DNA of 64,000 nt from positions 38,403,888 through 38,467,887 of the forward strand of contig NC_087065.1 in NCBI RefSeq assembly GCF_963678635.1, in the 5' to 3' direction. Both the position numbers and the translations under genes were made by a program. The notes under the pieces are model-generated. The model was not told where the DNA came from. It saw only the letters and a list, made by a program, of their open reading frames with translations, and did no database searches. The stretch comes from Symsagittifera roscoffensis (lineage: Eukaryota; Xenacoelomorpha; Acoela; Convolutidae). Shown piece by piece: positions 9,344-22,010 of the stretch. Numbering within the stretch: position 1 is the first letter of the stretch; every line of letters starts with the position of its first letter.

Positions 9344-10935
9344 TTGTCACTGTGGCCCCGCTATATCAATGACGGTTGTAGAGTGGGTTCCGCGGGGGGC
9401 GGAACAGGGGAAAGCTAAATGCACTCGCAAAGAGGAGCACCCTCCGGGTGCTCTTTTTTTGCTCGAAAGTCTTGTAAGACGGTTTGGAACTGTAAGTATT
9501 GGAAGCAGTTACAGATAAAACTTTCGGCATCTTTGTGCTCATAGTCACAATTGGTTTTCGAGAGCTTCAAAAACTCAATCTTGACATGATATATCTCTAA
9601 AATAGACTAAATTAAGTGAATTTACATTTTTCAACGATTCTTGAAGAGGACTGTCTCAACGAAAACAAGTTTTCGGAAACAGTCCTGGTAACTTAGTTTT
9701 GATCTCAATTTTGAGTCTATTGCCTTCAAATTTAGATTAGTAGGCTAACGGGACCTATATTATGTCTTAAAAAGATTAAGTTTGTGTCAAAAAGATGAAA
9801 AGTAAGAGAAAAAAAAACATTAAGAAAGTATTAAAAATTTCAAAAAATTGAAAAAATTGAAAATTTTTTCCTAAACACTCGTTTTTTGTTTTGTCATAAA
9901 ATAACAACAAAATGACGTAAAATGGACTTCAAATAGTGCGTTTCGACTAATTTTTACGATTCAAGCACATTTTAACTTAATAATAACATGCAAAAAACCA
10001 CTGGAAAGGGTGTTTTTCAGCAAACGCCCTTTTTGACCACACCTACGAAATCCATAACTTTTTATCTAACAAAGATAGAAACCTCGAGTTTTTTGCATTG
10101 TAAGAAGCATCCTAAGGCTCACCTGTCGCATGCAAAAATGAACAAATTTTCTTTTTAATTTTTCCCGCAATTTCGAATTAGGGCGTTTTTTGGCTATTTT
10201 TGGTCCTTTTGGGCGATAAAAAGTCAAATTTAGAGACATCTGTCAAAAAAACTGTTATCACATGATAGAGTCAGCTTGCCATGGCTTACCAAATGGTGTC
10301 CTGAGTCAGACCAAAATTGCCCTCTAATTGTCCGTGGGGGGAGGAAATTGAAAATTTTTATTTTTGGCGGGAAAATTTGAAGTTTTTCAAAAAAACATTT
10401 ACTCTGCAGACAACGGTCTTAGACTGATGTTGGCATGGCACGCATTTTTTGCCTTCATAACTAGGGTCGATTTCTGCCGGGAACATGGATTTTTCAAAAA
10501 AATGACTAAAATTTTTGTTGCATTTTTTCAAAAAAATCAAAATTTTGAGAAAAATAAAAATTCCAAATCCTACATATTTGAGCTCCCCAAACAGTCTACT
10601 TTTATCCATTCTCTATCAATATACCCCATTTTCTCAATCAAAATCGAGTTATGGGGCCAAAAAGTCAAAAAACGTGAAAAAACGACATTTCACGCCCATT
10701 TTCGCCCCAAAAGTACCACACATAATGTTTTTTCGGAAAAACGTCACCAGAGTTTTCGCCTTATCTCAAAAAGTTTCAGGGGGGTTGGCAAAATTTCAGA
10801 GGGATCTGACCTACAGTTTTCGAGAACTTGACTTTTTCTGCAAGAAAAGAATAAAAGGTAAATGTTCCTTCGAACCGACGGGGCCCCTTCCCCTGTCTCT
10901 ACTGAACGCCAAAGCCGGACGCGGCGGCCACCTAG
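9344..10935 (+). repeat. Module 7, family C (1,592 bp)
   Basis: This C module is more diverged from modules 4 and 6, with many substitutions but the same order of parts. It holds the left hairpin at 9435-9453 (loop TCC, seven T after it), the nested palindrome at 9648-9685, the terminal hairpin at 10877-10897 and CTAG at 10932-10935. It is the last C unit before the first A block. Open frames at 10364-10831 and 10515-11144 overlap in different frames, and the longer runs through CTAG into module 8, which argues against coding. Confidence 0.9.
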
Positions 10936-11062
10936 CACAATCAGGTACTAGTGGCTTGATTTTAGTTTTTAGTTTTTTCTGGAACCAAAAGAGAGTGTCG
11001 TCAAGCATCGACATCTTGAGCTCAAGCAAATACGTGGACTTCTACGCATTCCCATTCGCAGT

Positions 11063-11077
11063 GCGCCCTTCGGGCGC
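11063..11077 (+). repeat. Left-end hairpin, A type
   Basis: The arms GCGCCC and GGGCGC flank the loop TTC. Most A modules keep the stem. In modules 10 and 14 (15492-15510, 24344-24362) it extends to 8 bp with TTGCGCCC and GGGCGCAA. Modules 11, 26 and 29 have the loop ATC with the stem unchanged. It is weakened in module 13 (22138-22152), damaged in module 15 and absent from module 28. Confidence 0.8.
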
Positions 11078-11380
11078 AAATGCCAATGCTCAATTAATTT
11101 CGCCAGGTGAAAATTTTTTAAAGAAAAATTCTGATAAATTTTAACTTAAACTACCATCAAAAAACGCAAAGATTTCAAAGTGTGAAACAATCAAGTTTTT
11201 GCTAATACCGGGCATGCAGTGAGACTGATTTTGGCAAAAATAAATTGAAAAATGAAGGAAATGGAAAGAAAAAAATTGTTCAAAATAAGAACGCAACATC
11301 AACAACTTATTTGATCTCCGCTAAGGTCATAATTCCGATCAGGCTGATTACAGATTTTAAGCGTAGATTTTACGGTTACG

Positions 11381-11421
11381 GCTGCTCCCTCTACAGGTCC
11401 CAGAGGGACCGAGTGAGCATC
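11381..11421 (+). repeat. Nested double palindrome, A type
   Basis: The inner arms GGTCCC and GGGACC flank AGA (core 11396-11410). The outer arms GCTGCTCCCTC and GAGTGAGCATC pair at 9 of 11 positions. The core is intact in all 18 A copies: 11396, 13615, 15827, 18041, 20256, 22471, 24679, 26884, 29098, 41049, 43257, 45469, 47674, 49880, 52102, 54319, 56520 and 58739 (15 nt each). It is related to the B and D palindromes through TGCTCCC, GGTCCC and GAGCATC. Confidence 0.85.
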
Positions 11422-12899
11422 CTACCTCGATCCAGGTTAACGGATAGTTGTTCTTAATTTTTCACAAAATTTTTTTTCACTAATGCTTGTTTTCATTTCC
11501 TCATGAGAAGCTGTTTTAATTTTTAAAAAATTGATTTTATTAATCAATTCTTCCAAGAACAACTGATGTTAGGCGGTTGCAAATGCGGTTGCTGAAAACT
11601 AGTAAGGGATAATGATGAGAAAAATTGTAAGTTTTCAAATGAATTTAAAAACAGTTTTTTTCTTTTTTTCTTTTGTAAATCGGAAGAAATGAATCAGTTT
11701 TTTTAAAAGTTTTCCTCGCACCAACCACTGTTCTTAAGTAATGAAGATTCCTGTTCTAGCCGTTTATAACACTTTGGCAGAAAAAACATCAATATGATGT
11801 AAAATGTTTTAAAAAAGAGAAAAATTTAAAAATTATGTTTTTTTTTTTAAAAATCAAAAATTTGTAATTTTCAAAATTGAAAAAAAGTAAAAATTAATTG
11901 CATATTACGATTCAGCGTACCCATTTTAGTGGGTATAGCATTTTGAATCACCAAAAAATGTTAAAAATTGTAGATTTTATGAAGTTTTCATTGTGGCTAT
12001 TTTTCCTTGTCGCCTCCACTTAAGGAACCTTTGAGCCAACTTGAGAAACTGGAACCTAAACAAGCTATACAGATAGTCTGAATGAGCCATTTTCAGCGTG
12101 ATAACACGCCTGGAAGAAAAAAAACTGCAGAAAAGAAAGGAAATTTTGAACTTTAACCTTTTTTCTTCTTAAAATGGCGATACTTAGAATAATTTTTCAG
12201 CTGAAAAGTTCAAAAAAAATCAAAAAATTCAAATTTTGAAAAAAATTTAAAAAAATCTCATCAGTCTGTTTATTGGAGTCTTCGAGGTTTTGGGAGACCT
12301 TATCTGGCGGCTAACAACAAGTGGATCACTTATTTTAAATTTTTGAGAAAGGTCAAAAAAACCTGTTTTTACGATTTTTTAGACAGAATTCCGAAAGCAA
12401 TATCTTGGCTAAAAACAAAAATGAGGGCCTAAAAATAGTACAAACAGTACTCCCACATAAAGTACATTAGGTTGGAAACAAGAAATTGACTCTGATTCAA
12501 AAATCGTTTTATAACTTTATTTCTGAACAAAAAATTGTAAAAAAATCAAAAACTGAAAAATTTTTTGAAAAAAATGATTGTTTTGAAAAAGTGCGAATTT
12601 TCAGCTGAAACTTTTCATCTTAGCTAAAAAAGCCAGAGCAAGGCCCTTTAAGCTCAAATAAACTAATTAAGCAAATTATTTTCAAGTTTTTTCGTTAAAG
12701 GCTTTTATTTTGAAAAAGTATTCAAAAATGGGTAAAAAAAAGTCAAAAAAATCAATTTTCTCAGATTCAAAAACCTCCACCACCATGATGATTAGTTCGC
12801 TAGATAGGACTGCTAAAACCAATTTAGACGTTTTTTCATAAGTATATCAAAATTTTTACTTATTTTTGAGAATTAAGCAAAATAAAAACTTTTCCCAAA

Positions 12900-12916
12900 T
12901 TGGGCAAAAAGCCCAA
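12900..12916 (+). repeat. Hairpin near right end, A type
   Basis: TTGGGC and GCCCAA flank five A. It lies about 200 bp before the terminal hairpin and recurs in every A copy. In module 24 (49166-49182) the loop A next to the 3' arm is T, which lengthens the stem to seven pairs rather than breaking it. Confidence 0.65.
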
Positions 12917-13093
12917 ATTAGCCCAAACACCTGTTAAAAATTGTTGGGTCGAAAAATCACAAAAGGAAACCCCTATTCGTTTGACATTTTAGGGCCGCAT
13001 GCAAAAAATTAGACCAATCTAACCTGACAATTTCGAGAATCAACTTTTTTGTCAAGATTCTCTAAAGACCAATTTAGGGAGATTACTTGTACC

Positions 13094-13113
13094 GGTGGGG
13101 GCCCTACCCCACC
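13094..13113 (+). repeat. Terminal hairpin, A1 type
   Basis: GGTGGGG pairs with CCCCACC over 7 bp around the loop GCCCTA. It is followed by A/T-rich spacer, then GCTG/CGGC (a possible small stem with a G-T pair) and CCACCTAG. Copies are at 19740-19759, 28578-28597, 30791-30810, 42740-42759, 44955-44974, 47158-47177, 53801-53820, 56018-56037, 58219-58238 and 60438-60457. Confidence 0.85.
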
Positions 13114-13150
13114 TAAAAAATTTTTGAAATGCTGGAACGCGGCCACCTAG

Positions 13151-15369
13151 CACCCTCAAGGTCACGTGACTTAATTTTGTTTTTGGTATTTTCTGAAACC
13201 AAAAGAGAGCGTGGTCATGCATCGACATCACATCATGTGCTCAAGCAAATACGTGGACTTCTACGCATTCCCATTCGCAGTGCGCCCTTCGGGCGCAAAT
13301 GCCAATGCTCAATTAATTTCGCCAGGTGAAAATTTTTTAAAGAAAAATTCTGATAAATTTTAACTTAAACTACCATCAAAAAACGCAAAGATTTCAAAGT
13401 GTGAAACAATCAAACTTTTGCTATTACCGGGCATGCAGTGAGACTGAATCCGGCAAAAAGAAATTGAAAAATGAAGGAAATGGAAAGAAAAAAATTGTTC
13501 AAAATAAGAACGCAACATCAAAAACTTATTTGATCTCCGCTAAGGTCATAATTCCGATCAGGCTGATTTCAGATTTTAAGCGTACAATTTACGGTTACGG
13601 CTGCTCCCTCTACAGGTCCCAGAGGGACCGAGTGAGCATCCTACCTCGATCCAGGTTAACGGATAGTTGTTCTTAATTTTTCACAAATTTTTTTTTCACT
13701 AATGCTTGTTTTCATTTCCTCATGAGAAGCTGTATTAATTTTAAAAAAATTGATTTTATTAATCAATGCTTCCAAGAACAACTGATGTTAGGCGGTTGCA
13801 AATGCGGTTGCTGAAAACTAGTAAGGGATAATGATGAGAAAAATTGTAAGTTTTCAAATGAATTTAAAAACAGTTTTTTTCTTTTTTTCTTTTGTAAATC
13901 GGGAGAAATGAATCATTTTTTTTAAAGTTTTCCTCGCACCAACCACTGTTCTTAAGTAATGAAGATTCCTGTTCTAGCCGTTTATAACACTTTGGCAGAA
14001 AAAACATCAATATGATGTAAAATGTTTTAAAAAAGAGAAAAATTTAAAAATTATGTTTTTTTTTTAAAAATCAAAAATTTGTAATTTTCAAAATTGAAAA
14101 AAATCGAACATTAATTGCATATTACGATTCAGCGTACCCATTTTAGTGGGTATAGCATTTTGAATCACCAAAAAATGTTAAAAATTGTAGATTTTATGAA
14201 GTTTTCATTTTGGCTATTTTTCCTTGTCGCCTCCACTTAAGGCACCTTTGAGCCAACTTGAGAAACTGGAACCTAAACAAGCTATACAGATAGTCTGAAT
14301 GAACCATTTTCAGCGTGATAACACGCTTGGAAGAAAAAAAAACTGCAGAAAATAAAGGAAATTTTGAACTTTAACCTTTTTTCTTCTTCAAATGGCGATA
14401 CTTAGAATAATTTTTCAGCTGAAAAGTTCAAAAAAAATCAAAAAATTCAAATTTTGAAAAAATTTTAAAAAAATCTCATCAGTCTGTTTATTGGAGTCTT
14501 CGAGGTTTTGGGAGACCTTATCTGGCGGCTAACAACAAGTGGATCATTTATTTTAAATTTTTGAGAAAGGTCAAAAAAACATGTTTTTTCGACTTTTTTG
14601 ACAGAATTCCGAAAGCAATATCTTGGCTAAAAACAAAAATGAGGGCCTAAAATTAGTACAAACAGTACTCCTACATAAAGTACATTAGGTTGGAAACAAA
14701 AAATTTACTCTGATTCAAAAATCGTTTTTTAACTTTATTTCTGAACAAAAAATTGTAAAAAAATCAAAAACTTATAAATTTTTTGAAAAAAATGATTGTT
14801 TTGAAAAAGTGCCAATTTTCAGCTGAAACTTTTCATTTTAGCTAAAAAAGCCAGAGCAAGGCCCTTTAAGCCCAAATAAATTAATTAAACAAATTAAATT
14901 CAAGTTTTTTCGTTAAAGGCTTTTATTTTGAAAAAGTATTCAAAAATGGGTAAAAAAAAGTCAAAAAAATCAATTTTCTCCGATTCAAAAATATCCACTA
15001 CCATGATGATTAGTTCGTTAGATAGGACAGCCGAGATCAATTTAGACGTATTTTCATAAGTATCTCAAAATTTTTACTTATTTTTGAGAATTAGACAAAA
15101 TAAAAACTTTTCCCAAATTGGGCAAAAAGCCCAAATTAGCCCAAACACCTGTTAAAAATTGTTGGGTCAAAAAGTCACAAAAGGAAACCCCTATTCATTT
15201 GACATTTTAGGGCCGCATGCAAAAAATTGGACCATTCTAACCTGACAATTTCGAGAATCGACTTTTTTGCAAAATTTCTCTATAGTCCATTTGAGGGATA
15301 TTACTTGTACCGGTGGGGGCCCCTACCCCACCTCAAAAAATTTTGTAATGCTGGAACGCGGCCACCTAG
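13151..15369 (+). repeat. Module 9, family A (2,219 bp)
   Basis: The left end is CACCC then TCAAGGTCACGTG, followed by the patch ACTTA. The body is close to module 28; both have ATTACCGGGCATG and GAATCCGGC where other A copies have AATACC and GATT.CGGC. The right end is subtype A2. It holds the left hairpin at 13282-13296, the palindrome core at 13615-13629, the terminal hairpin at 15312-15332 and CTAG at 15366-15369. Confidence 0.92.
15312..15332 (+). repeat. Terminal hairpin, A2 type
   Basis: It has the same 7-bp stem as A1 (GGTGGGG with CCCCACC), but the loop is one base longer (GCCCCTA). The flanks are distinct: TAGTCCATTTGAGGGATATT before and CTCAAAAAATTTTGTAATG after. A2 copies are at 17520-17540, 21953-21973, 24164-24184, 26373-26393, 49360-49380 and 51581-51601. 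Confidence 0.85.
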
Positions 15370-17577
15370 CACCCTCAAGGTCACGTGACTTATCTTTTTT
15401 TTTGGTATTTTCTGAAACCAAAACAATAAGGTCATGCGCCAATATCATGGCCTCAAGCAAAGACGTCGGACTCGACGCATCCACATTAGCCTTGCGCCCT
15501 TCGGGCGCAAATGCCAATGCTCAATTAATTTTGCCACGTGAAAAAATTTTTAAGGAAAAATTCTGATAAAATTTAACTTAAACTACCACGAAAGAACGCA
15601 AAGATTTCAAAGTGTGAAATAATCAAGTTTTTGCTAATACCGGGCATGCAGTGAGACTGATTTCGGCAAAAATAAAATGAAAATTGAAGGAAATGGAAAG
15701 AAAAAAATTGTTCAAAAAAGAACGCAACATCAAAAACTTATTTGATGTCCGCTAATGTCATAATTCCGATCAGGCTGATTTCAGATTTTAAGCGCAGAGT
15801 TTACGGTTACGGCTGCTCCCTCTACAGGTCCCAGAGGGACCGAGTGAGCATCCTACCTCGATCCAGGATAACGGACAGTTGTTTTTAATTTTTCACAAAT
15901 TTTTTTTCACTAAGGCTTGTTTTCAATTCCTCATGAGAAGCTGTATAAATTTTTTTAAAAAAAGATTTTTTTTATCAATGCTTCCAAGAACAACTGATGT
16001 TAGGCGGTTACAAATGCGGTTGGTGAAAACTAGTAAGGGATAATGATGAGAAAAATTGTAAGTTTTCAAATGAATTTAAAAACAGTTTTTTTTCTTTTTT
16101 CTTTTGTAAATCGGGAGAAATGAATCAGTTTTTTTAAGTTTTCCTCGCACCACCCACTGTTCATAAGTAATGAAGATTCCTGTTCTAGCCGTTTATAAAA
16201 CTTTGGCAGAAAAAACATCAGAATGATGTAAAATGTTTTAAAAAAATAAAAATTTAAAAATTATGTTTAAAAAAAAAATCAAAAACTTGTAATTTTCAAA
16301 ATTGAAAAAAAGTTAAAATTAATTGCATATTACGATTCAGCGTACCCAACTTAGTGGGTCTAGCATTTTAAATTACCAAAAAATGTTGAAAATTGTAGAT
16401 TTTATGAAGTTTTCATTTTGGCTATTTTTCCTTGTCGCCTCCACTTGAGGCACCTTTGAGCCAACTTGAGAAACTGGAACGTAAACAAGCTGCACAGATG
16501 GTCAAAGTGAGCCATTTTCAGCGTGATAACACGCCTGGAAGAAAAAAAACTCCAGAAAAGAAAGAAAATTATGAACTTTAACCTTTTTTCTTCTTCAAAT
16601 GGCGATACTTAGAATAATTTTTCAGCTGAAAAGTTCAAAAAAAATCAAAAAATTCAAATTTTGAAAAAATTTATAAAAAAATCTCATCAGTCTGTTTATT
16701 GGAGTCTTCGAGGTTTTGAGAGACCTCATCTGGCGGCTAACAACAAGTGGATCACTTATTTTAAAATTTTGAGAAAGGTCAAAAAAACATGTTTTTTTGA
16801 TTTTTTTGACAGAATTCCGAAAGCAATATCTTGGCTAAAAACAAGATTGAGGGCCTAAAATTAGTACAAACAGTACTCCCACATAAGGTACATTAGGTTG
16901 GAAACAAAAAATTTACTGTGACTCAAAAATCGTTTTTTAACTTTATTTCTGAACAAGAAATTGAAAAGAAATGAAAAACTTAAAAATTTTTTGAAAAAAA
17001 AGATTGTTTTGAAAAAGTGCCAATTTTTAGCTGAAACTTTTCATTTTAGCTAATAAAGCCAGAGCAATGCCCTTTAAGCTCAAATAAATTAATTATGCAA
17101 ATTATTTTGAAGTTTTTTCGTTAAAGCCTTTTATTTTGAAAAAGTATTCAAAAATGGGTAAAAAAAAGTCAAAAAAATCAATTTTCTCCGATTGAAAAAC
17201 CTCCACTACCATGATGATTAGTTCGTTAGATAGGACTACTGAGATCAATTTAGACGTATTTTCATAAGTATATCAAAATTTTTATTTATTTTTGAGAATT
17301 AAGCAAAATAAAAACTTTTCCCAAATTGGGCAAAAAGCCCAAATTAGCCCAAACACCTGTTAAAAAATGTTGGGTCAAAAAATCACAAGAGGAAACCCCT
17401 ATTCGTTTGCCATTTTAGGGCCGCATGCAAAAAATTAGACCAATCTAACCTGACAATTTCGAGAATCGACTTTTTTGCAAAATTTCTCTATAGTCCATTT
17501 GAGGGATATTACTTGTACCGGTGGGGGCCCCTACCCCACCTCAAAAAATTTTGTAATGCTGGAACGCGGCCACCTAG
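15370..17577 (+). repeat. Module 10, family A (2,208 bp)
   Basis: The left cassette carries AACAATAAGGTCATGCGCC and GACGTCGGACTCGACGCATCC, shared with module 14. The left hairpin at 15492-15510 has the full 8-bp stem. The palindrome core is at 15827-15841, the terminal hairpin (A2) at 17520-17540 and CTAG at 17574-17577. The body is near-identical to modules 13 and 14. A one-base loss near 15718 relative to A1-type bodies breaks the open frame seen in other copies. Confidence 0.92.
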
Positions 17578-19796
17578 CACCCTCAAGGTCACGTGTTGGA
17601 TCTTTGTTTTTGGTATTTTCTGAAAACAACCAAAAGAGAGCGTGGTCCTGCATCGACATCAAGTGCTCAAGCAAATACGCGGACTTCTACGCATTCCCAT
17701 TCGCAATGCGCCCATCGGGCGCAAATGCCAATGCTCAATTAATTTTGCCAGGTGAAAACTTTTTAAAGAAAAATTCTGATAAATTTTAACTTAAACTACC
17801 ACCAAAAAACGCAACGATTTCAAAGTGTGAAACAATCAAGTTTTTGCTAATACCGGGCATGCAGTGAGACTGATTTCGGCAAAACTAAATTGAAAAATGA
17901 AGGAAATGGAAAGAAAAAAATTGTTCAAAATAAGAACGCAACATCAAAATCTTATTTGATCTCCGCTAAGAACATAATTCCGAACAGGCTGATTTCAGAT
18001 TTTCAGCGTAGAATTTACGGTTACGGCTGCTCCCTCTACAGGTCCCAGAGGGACCGAGTGAGCATCCTACCTCGATCCAGGATATCGGACAGTTGTTTTT
18101 AATTTTTCACAATTTTTTTTTTCACTAATGCTTGTTTCCAATTCCTCGTGAGAAGCTGTATAATTTTTTTTTAAAATGGATTTTATTAATCAATGTTTCC
18201 AAGAACAACTGATGTTAGGCGGTTACAAATGCGGTTGGTGAAAACTAGTAAGGGATAATGATGAGAAAAATTGTAAGTTTTCAAATGAATTTAAAAACAG
18301 TTTTTTTCTTTTTTTTTTGTAAATCGGGAGAAATGAATCAGTTTTTTTTTAAGTTTTCCTTGCACCACCCACTGTTCTTAAGTAATGAAGATTCCTGTTC
18401 TTGCCGTTTATAACACTTTGGCAGAAAAAACATCAATATGATGTAAAATGTTTTAAAAAAGAGAAAAATTTAAAAATTATGTTTTTTTTTAAAAATCAAA
18501 AATTTTTTTTTTTTTTTCAAAATTGAAAAAAAGTGAAAATTAATTGCATATTACGATTCGGCGTAGCCAACTTAGTGGGTCTAGCATTTTAAATTACCAA
18601 AAAATGTTGAAAATTGTAGATTTTATGAAGTTTTCATTTTGGCTATTTTTCCTTGTCGCCTCCACTTAAGGCACCTTTGAGCCAACTTGAGAAACTGGAA
18701 CCTAAACAAGCTGCACAGATGGTCAAAATGAGCCATTTTCAGCGTGATAACACGCCTGGAAGAAAAAAAACTCCAGAAAAGAAAGAAAATTATGAACTTT
18801 AACCTTTTTTCTTCTTCAAATGGCGATACTTAGAATAATTTTTCAGCTGAAAAGTTCAAAAAAAATCAAAAATTTCAAATTTTGACAAAAATTTTAAAAA
18901 ATCTCATCAGTCTATTTATTGGAGTGTTCGAGGTTTTGGGAAACCTTATCTGGCGGCTACCAACAAGTGGATCACTTATTTTAAAGTTTTGAGAAAGGTC
19001 AAAAAAACATGTTTTTTCGATTTTTTTGACAGAATTCCGGAAGCAATATCTTGGCTAAAAACAAGAATGAGGGCCTAAAATTAGTACAAACAGTACTCCC
19101 ACATAAAGTACATTAGGTTGGAAACAAAAAACTTACTCTGACTCAAAAATCGTTTTTTAACTTTATTTCTGAACAAGAAATTGAAAAGAAATCAAAAACT
19201 TAAAAATTTTTTGAAAAAAATGATTGTTTTGAAAAAGTGCCAATTTTTAGCTGAAACTTTTCATTTTAGCTAATAAAGCCAGAGCAATGCCCTTTAAGCT
19301 CAAATAATTTAATTATGCAAATTATTTTCAAGTTTTTTCGTTAAAGCCTTTTATTTTGAAAAAGTATTTAAAAATGGGTAAAAAAAAGTCAAAAAAATCA
19401 ATTTTCTCCGATTCAAAAACCTCCACTACCATGATGATTAGTGCATTAGATAGGACTGCTGAGATCAATTTAGACGTTCTTTCATAAGTATATCAAAATT
19501 TTTATTTATTTTTGAGAATTAGGCAAAATAAAAACTTTTCCCAAATTGGGCAAAAAGCCCAAATTAGCCCAAACACCTGTTAAAAATTGTTGGGTCAAAA
19601 AATCACAAAAGGAAACCCCTATTCGTTTGACATTTTAGGGCCGCATGCAAAAAATTAGACCAATCTAACCTGACAATTTCGAGAATCGACTTTTTTGTCA
19701 AAATTCTCTAAAGACCAATTTAGGGAGATTACTTGTACCGGTGGGGGCCCTACCCCACCTAAAAAATTTTTGAAATGCTGGAACGCGGCCACCTAG
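17578..19796 (+). repeat. Module 11, family A (2,219 bp)
   Basis: This is the first of three copies that look identical by eye (also 51639-53857 and 58276-60494). They agree in length, in all scattered private bases and in a 15-T run near 18504. The left patch is TTGGA after TCACGTG. The left hairpin at 17708-17722 has the loop ATC. The palindrome core is at 18041-18055, the terminal hairpin (A1) at 19740-19759 and CTAG at 19793-19796. Confidence 0.92.
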
Positions 19797-22010
19797 CACA
19801 ATCAGGTACTAGTGGTGGATGTTTGTTTTTCGTATTTAGTCAAACCAAAAGAGAGCGTGGTCATGCATCGACATAATGTGCTCAAGCAAATATGTGGACT
19901 TCTACGCATTCCCATTCGCAATGCGCCCTTCGGGCGCAAATGCCAATGCTCAATTAATTTTGCCAGGTGAAAATTTTTTAAAGAAAAATTCTGATAAATT
20001 TTAATTTAAACTACCACCAAAAAACGCAAAGATTTCAAAGTGTGAAACAATCCAGTTTTGGCTAATACCGGGCATGCAGTGAGACTGATTTTGGCGAAAA
20101 TAAAATGGAAAATGAAGGAAATGGAAAGAAAAAAATTGTTCAAAATAAGAACGCAACATCAAAAACTTATTTGATATCCGCTAATGTCATAATTCCGATC
20201 AGGCTGATTTCAGATTTTAAGCGTAGATTTTACGGTTACGGCTGCTCTCTCTACAGGTCCCAGAGGGACCGAGTGAGCATCCTACCTCGATCCAGGATAA
20301 CGGATAGTTGTTTTAAATTTTTCAAAAAATATTTTTTCACTAATGCTTGTTTTCAATTCCTCATGAGAAGCTGTATAAATTTTAAAAAATTGATTTTTTT
20401 AATCAATGCTTCCAAGAACAACTGATGTTAGGCGGTTACAAATGCGGTTGGTGAAAACTAGTTAGGGATAATGATGAGAAAAATTGTAAGTTTTCAAATG
20501 AATTTAAAAACAGTTTTTTTCTTTTTTTCTTTTGTAAATCGGGAGAAATGAATCAGTTTTTTTTTAAGTTTTACTCGCACCACCCACTGTTCCTAAGAAA
20601 TGAAGATTTCTGTTCTAGCCGTTTATAACACTTTGGCAGAAAAAACATCAATATGATGTAAAATGTTTTAAAAAAGAGAAAAAGTTAAAAATTATGTTTT
20701 TTTTTTAAAAATCAAAAAATTGTTATTTTCAAAATTGAAAAAAAGTAAAAATTAAATGCATATTACAATTCACCGTACCAAAATTAGTGGGTATAGCATT
20801 TTAAATTACCAAAAAATATTGAAAATTGTAGATTTTATGAAGTTTTCATTTTGGCTATTTTTCCTTGTCGCCTCCACTTAAGGCACCTTTGAGCCAACTT
20901 GAGAAACTGGAACCTAAACAAGCTATACAGATAGTCTGAATGAGCCATTTTCAGCGTGATAACACGCCTGGAAGAAAACAAAACTCCAGAAAAGAAAGAA
21001 AATTTTGAACTTTAACCTTTTTTCTTCTTCAAATGGCGATACTTAGAATAATTTTTCAGCTGAAAAGTTCAAAAAAAATCAAAAAATTCAAATTTTGAAA
21101 AAAATTTAAAAAAATCTCATCAGTCTGTTTATTGGAGTCTTCGAGGTTTTGGGAGATCTTATCTGGCGGCTAACAACAAAAGGATCACTTATTATAAAAA
21201 TTTGAGAAAGGTCAAAAAAACATGTTTTTTCGATTTTTTTGACAGAATTCCGAAAGCAATATCTTGCCTAAAAACAAAAATGAGGGCCTAAAATTAGTAC
21301 AAACAGTACTCCCACATAAAGTACATTAGGTTGGAAACAAAAAATTGACTCTGACTCAAAAATCGTTTTTTAACTTTATTTCTGAACAAAAAATTGTAAA
21401 AAAATCAAAAATTAAAAAAAATTTTGAAAAAAACGATTGTTTTGAAAAAGTGCCAAATTTTAGCTGAAACTTTTCATTTTAGCTAAGAAAGCCAGAGCAA
21501 TGTTCTTTAAGCTCAAATAATTTAATTAAGCAAATTATTTTCAAGTTTTTTCGTTAAAGGCTTTTATTTTGAAAAAGTATTCAAAAATGGGTAAAAAAAA
21601 GTCAAAAAAATTAATTTTCTCAGATTGAAAAACCTCCACTGCCATGATGATTAGTTCGTTCGATAGGACTACTGAGATCAATTGAGACGTATTTTCATAA
21701 GTATATCAAAATTTTTATTTATTTTTGAGAATTAAGCAATATAAAAACTTTTCCCAAATTGGGCAAAAAGCCCAAATTAGCCCAAACACCTGTTAAAAAT
21801 TGTTGGGTCAAAAAATCACAAAAGGAAACCCCTATTCGTTTGACATTTTAGGGCCGCATGCAAAAAATTAGACCAATCTAACCTGACAATTTCGAGAATC
21901 GACTTTTTTGCAAAATTTCTCTATAGTCCATTTGAGGGATATTACTTGTACCGGTGGGGGCCCCTACCCCACCTCAAAAAATTTTGTAATGCTGGAACGC
22001 GGCCACCTAG
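19797..22010 (+). repeat. Module 12, family A (2,214 bp)
   Basis: The left end is CACAA then TCAGGTACTAGTGG, but the following patch (TGGATG) is unlike the CTTGAT of modules 8, 13 and 22. It holds the left hairpin at 19923-19937, the palindrome core at 20256-20270, the terminal hairpin (A2) at 21953-21973 and CTAG at 22007-22010. An open frame of 106 codons at 20105-20425 results from base changes beyond the usual stop and has no recognisable domain. Confidence 0.92.

Larger units (their letters stand above)
10936..13150 (+). repeat. Module 8, family A (2,215 bp)
   Basis: The left end is CACAA then TCAGGTACTAGTGG. The right end is subtype A1 (GTCAAGATTCTCTAAAGACC, 6-nt loop in the terminal hairpin). 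It has the same length as module 22 and only a handful of differences from it, although 31.9 kb apart. It holds the left hairpin at 11063-11077, the nested palindrome at 11381-11421, the TTGGGC hairpin at 12900-12916, the terminal hairpin at 13094-13113 and CTAG at 13147-13150. A 70-codon open frame at 11245-11457 passes through the palindrome. It is not conserved across A copies and is not called. Confidence 0.92.

Noticed and set aside
11245-11457. 70-codon open frame recurring in many A modules (for example 17890-18102, 43106-43318, 58588-58800)
   Set aside because: It reads straight through the nested palindrome. Modules 10, 13 and 14 carry a one-base loss that breaks it, and its end varies between copies. 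Its repetition reflects copy identity of the modules, not coding constraint.
13160-13175. GTCACGTGAC palindrome at A left ends as an E-box promoter
   Set aside because: It is a perfect 10-bp palindrome in several A copies, but others change it to TCACGTGTT or replace it with ACTAGT. No transcription unit follows, so a promoter role is unsupported.
17475-17789. Open frame spanning the end of one A module and the start of the next (also 15267-15566, 24119-24418, 51536-51850)
   Set aside because: It exists only because two modules abut. It crosses the terminal hairpin and CTAG, and it is lost wherever an A1 right end or another left end is used.
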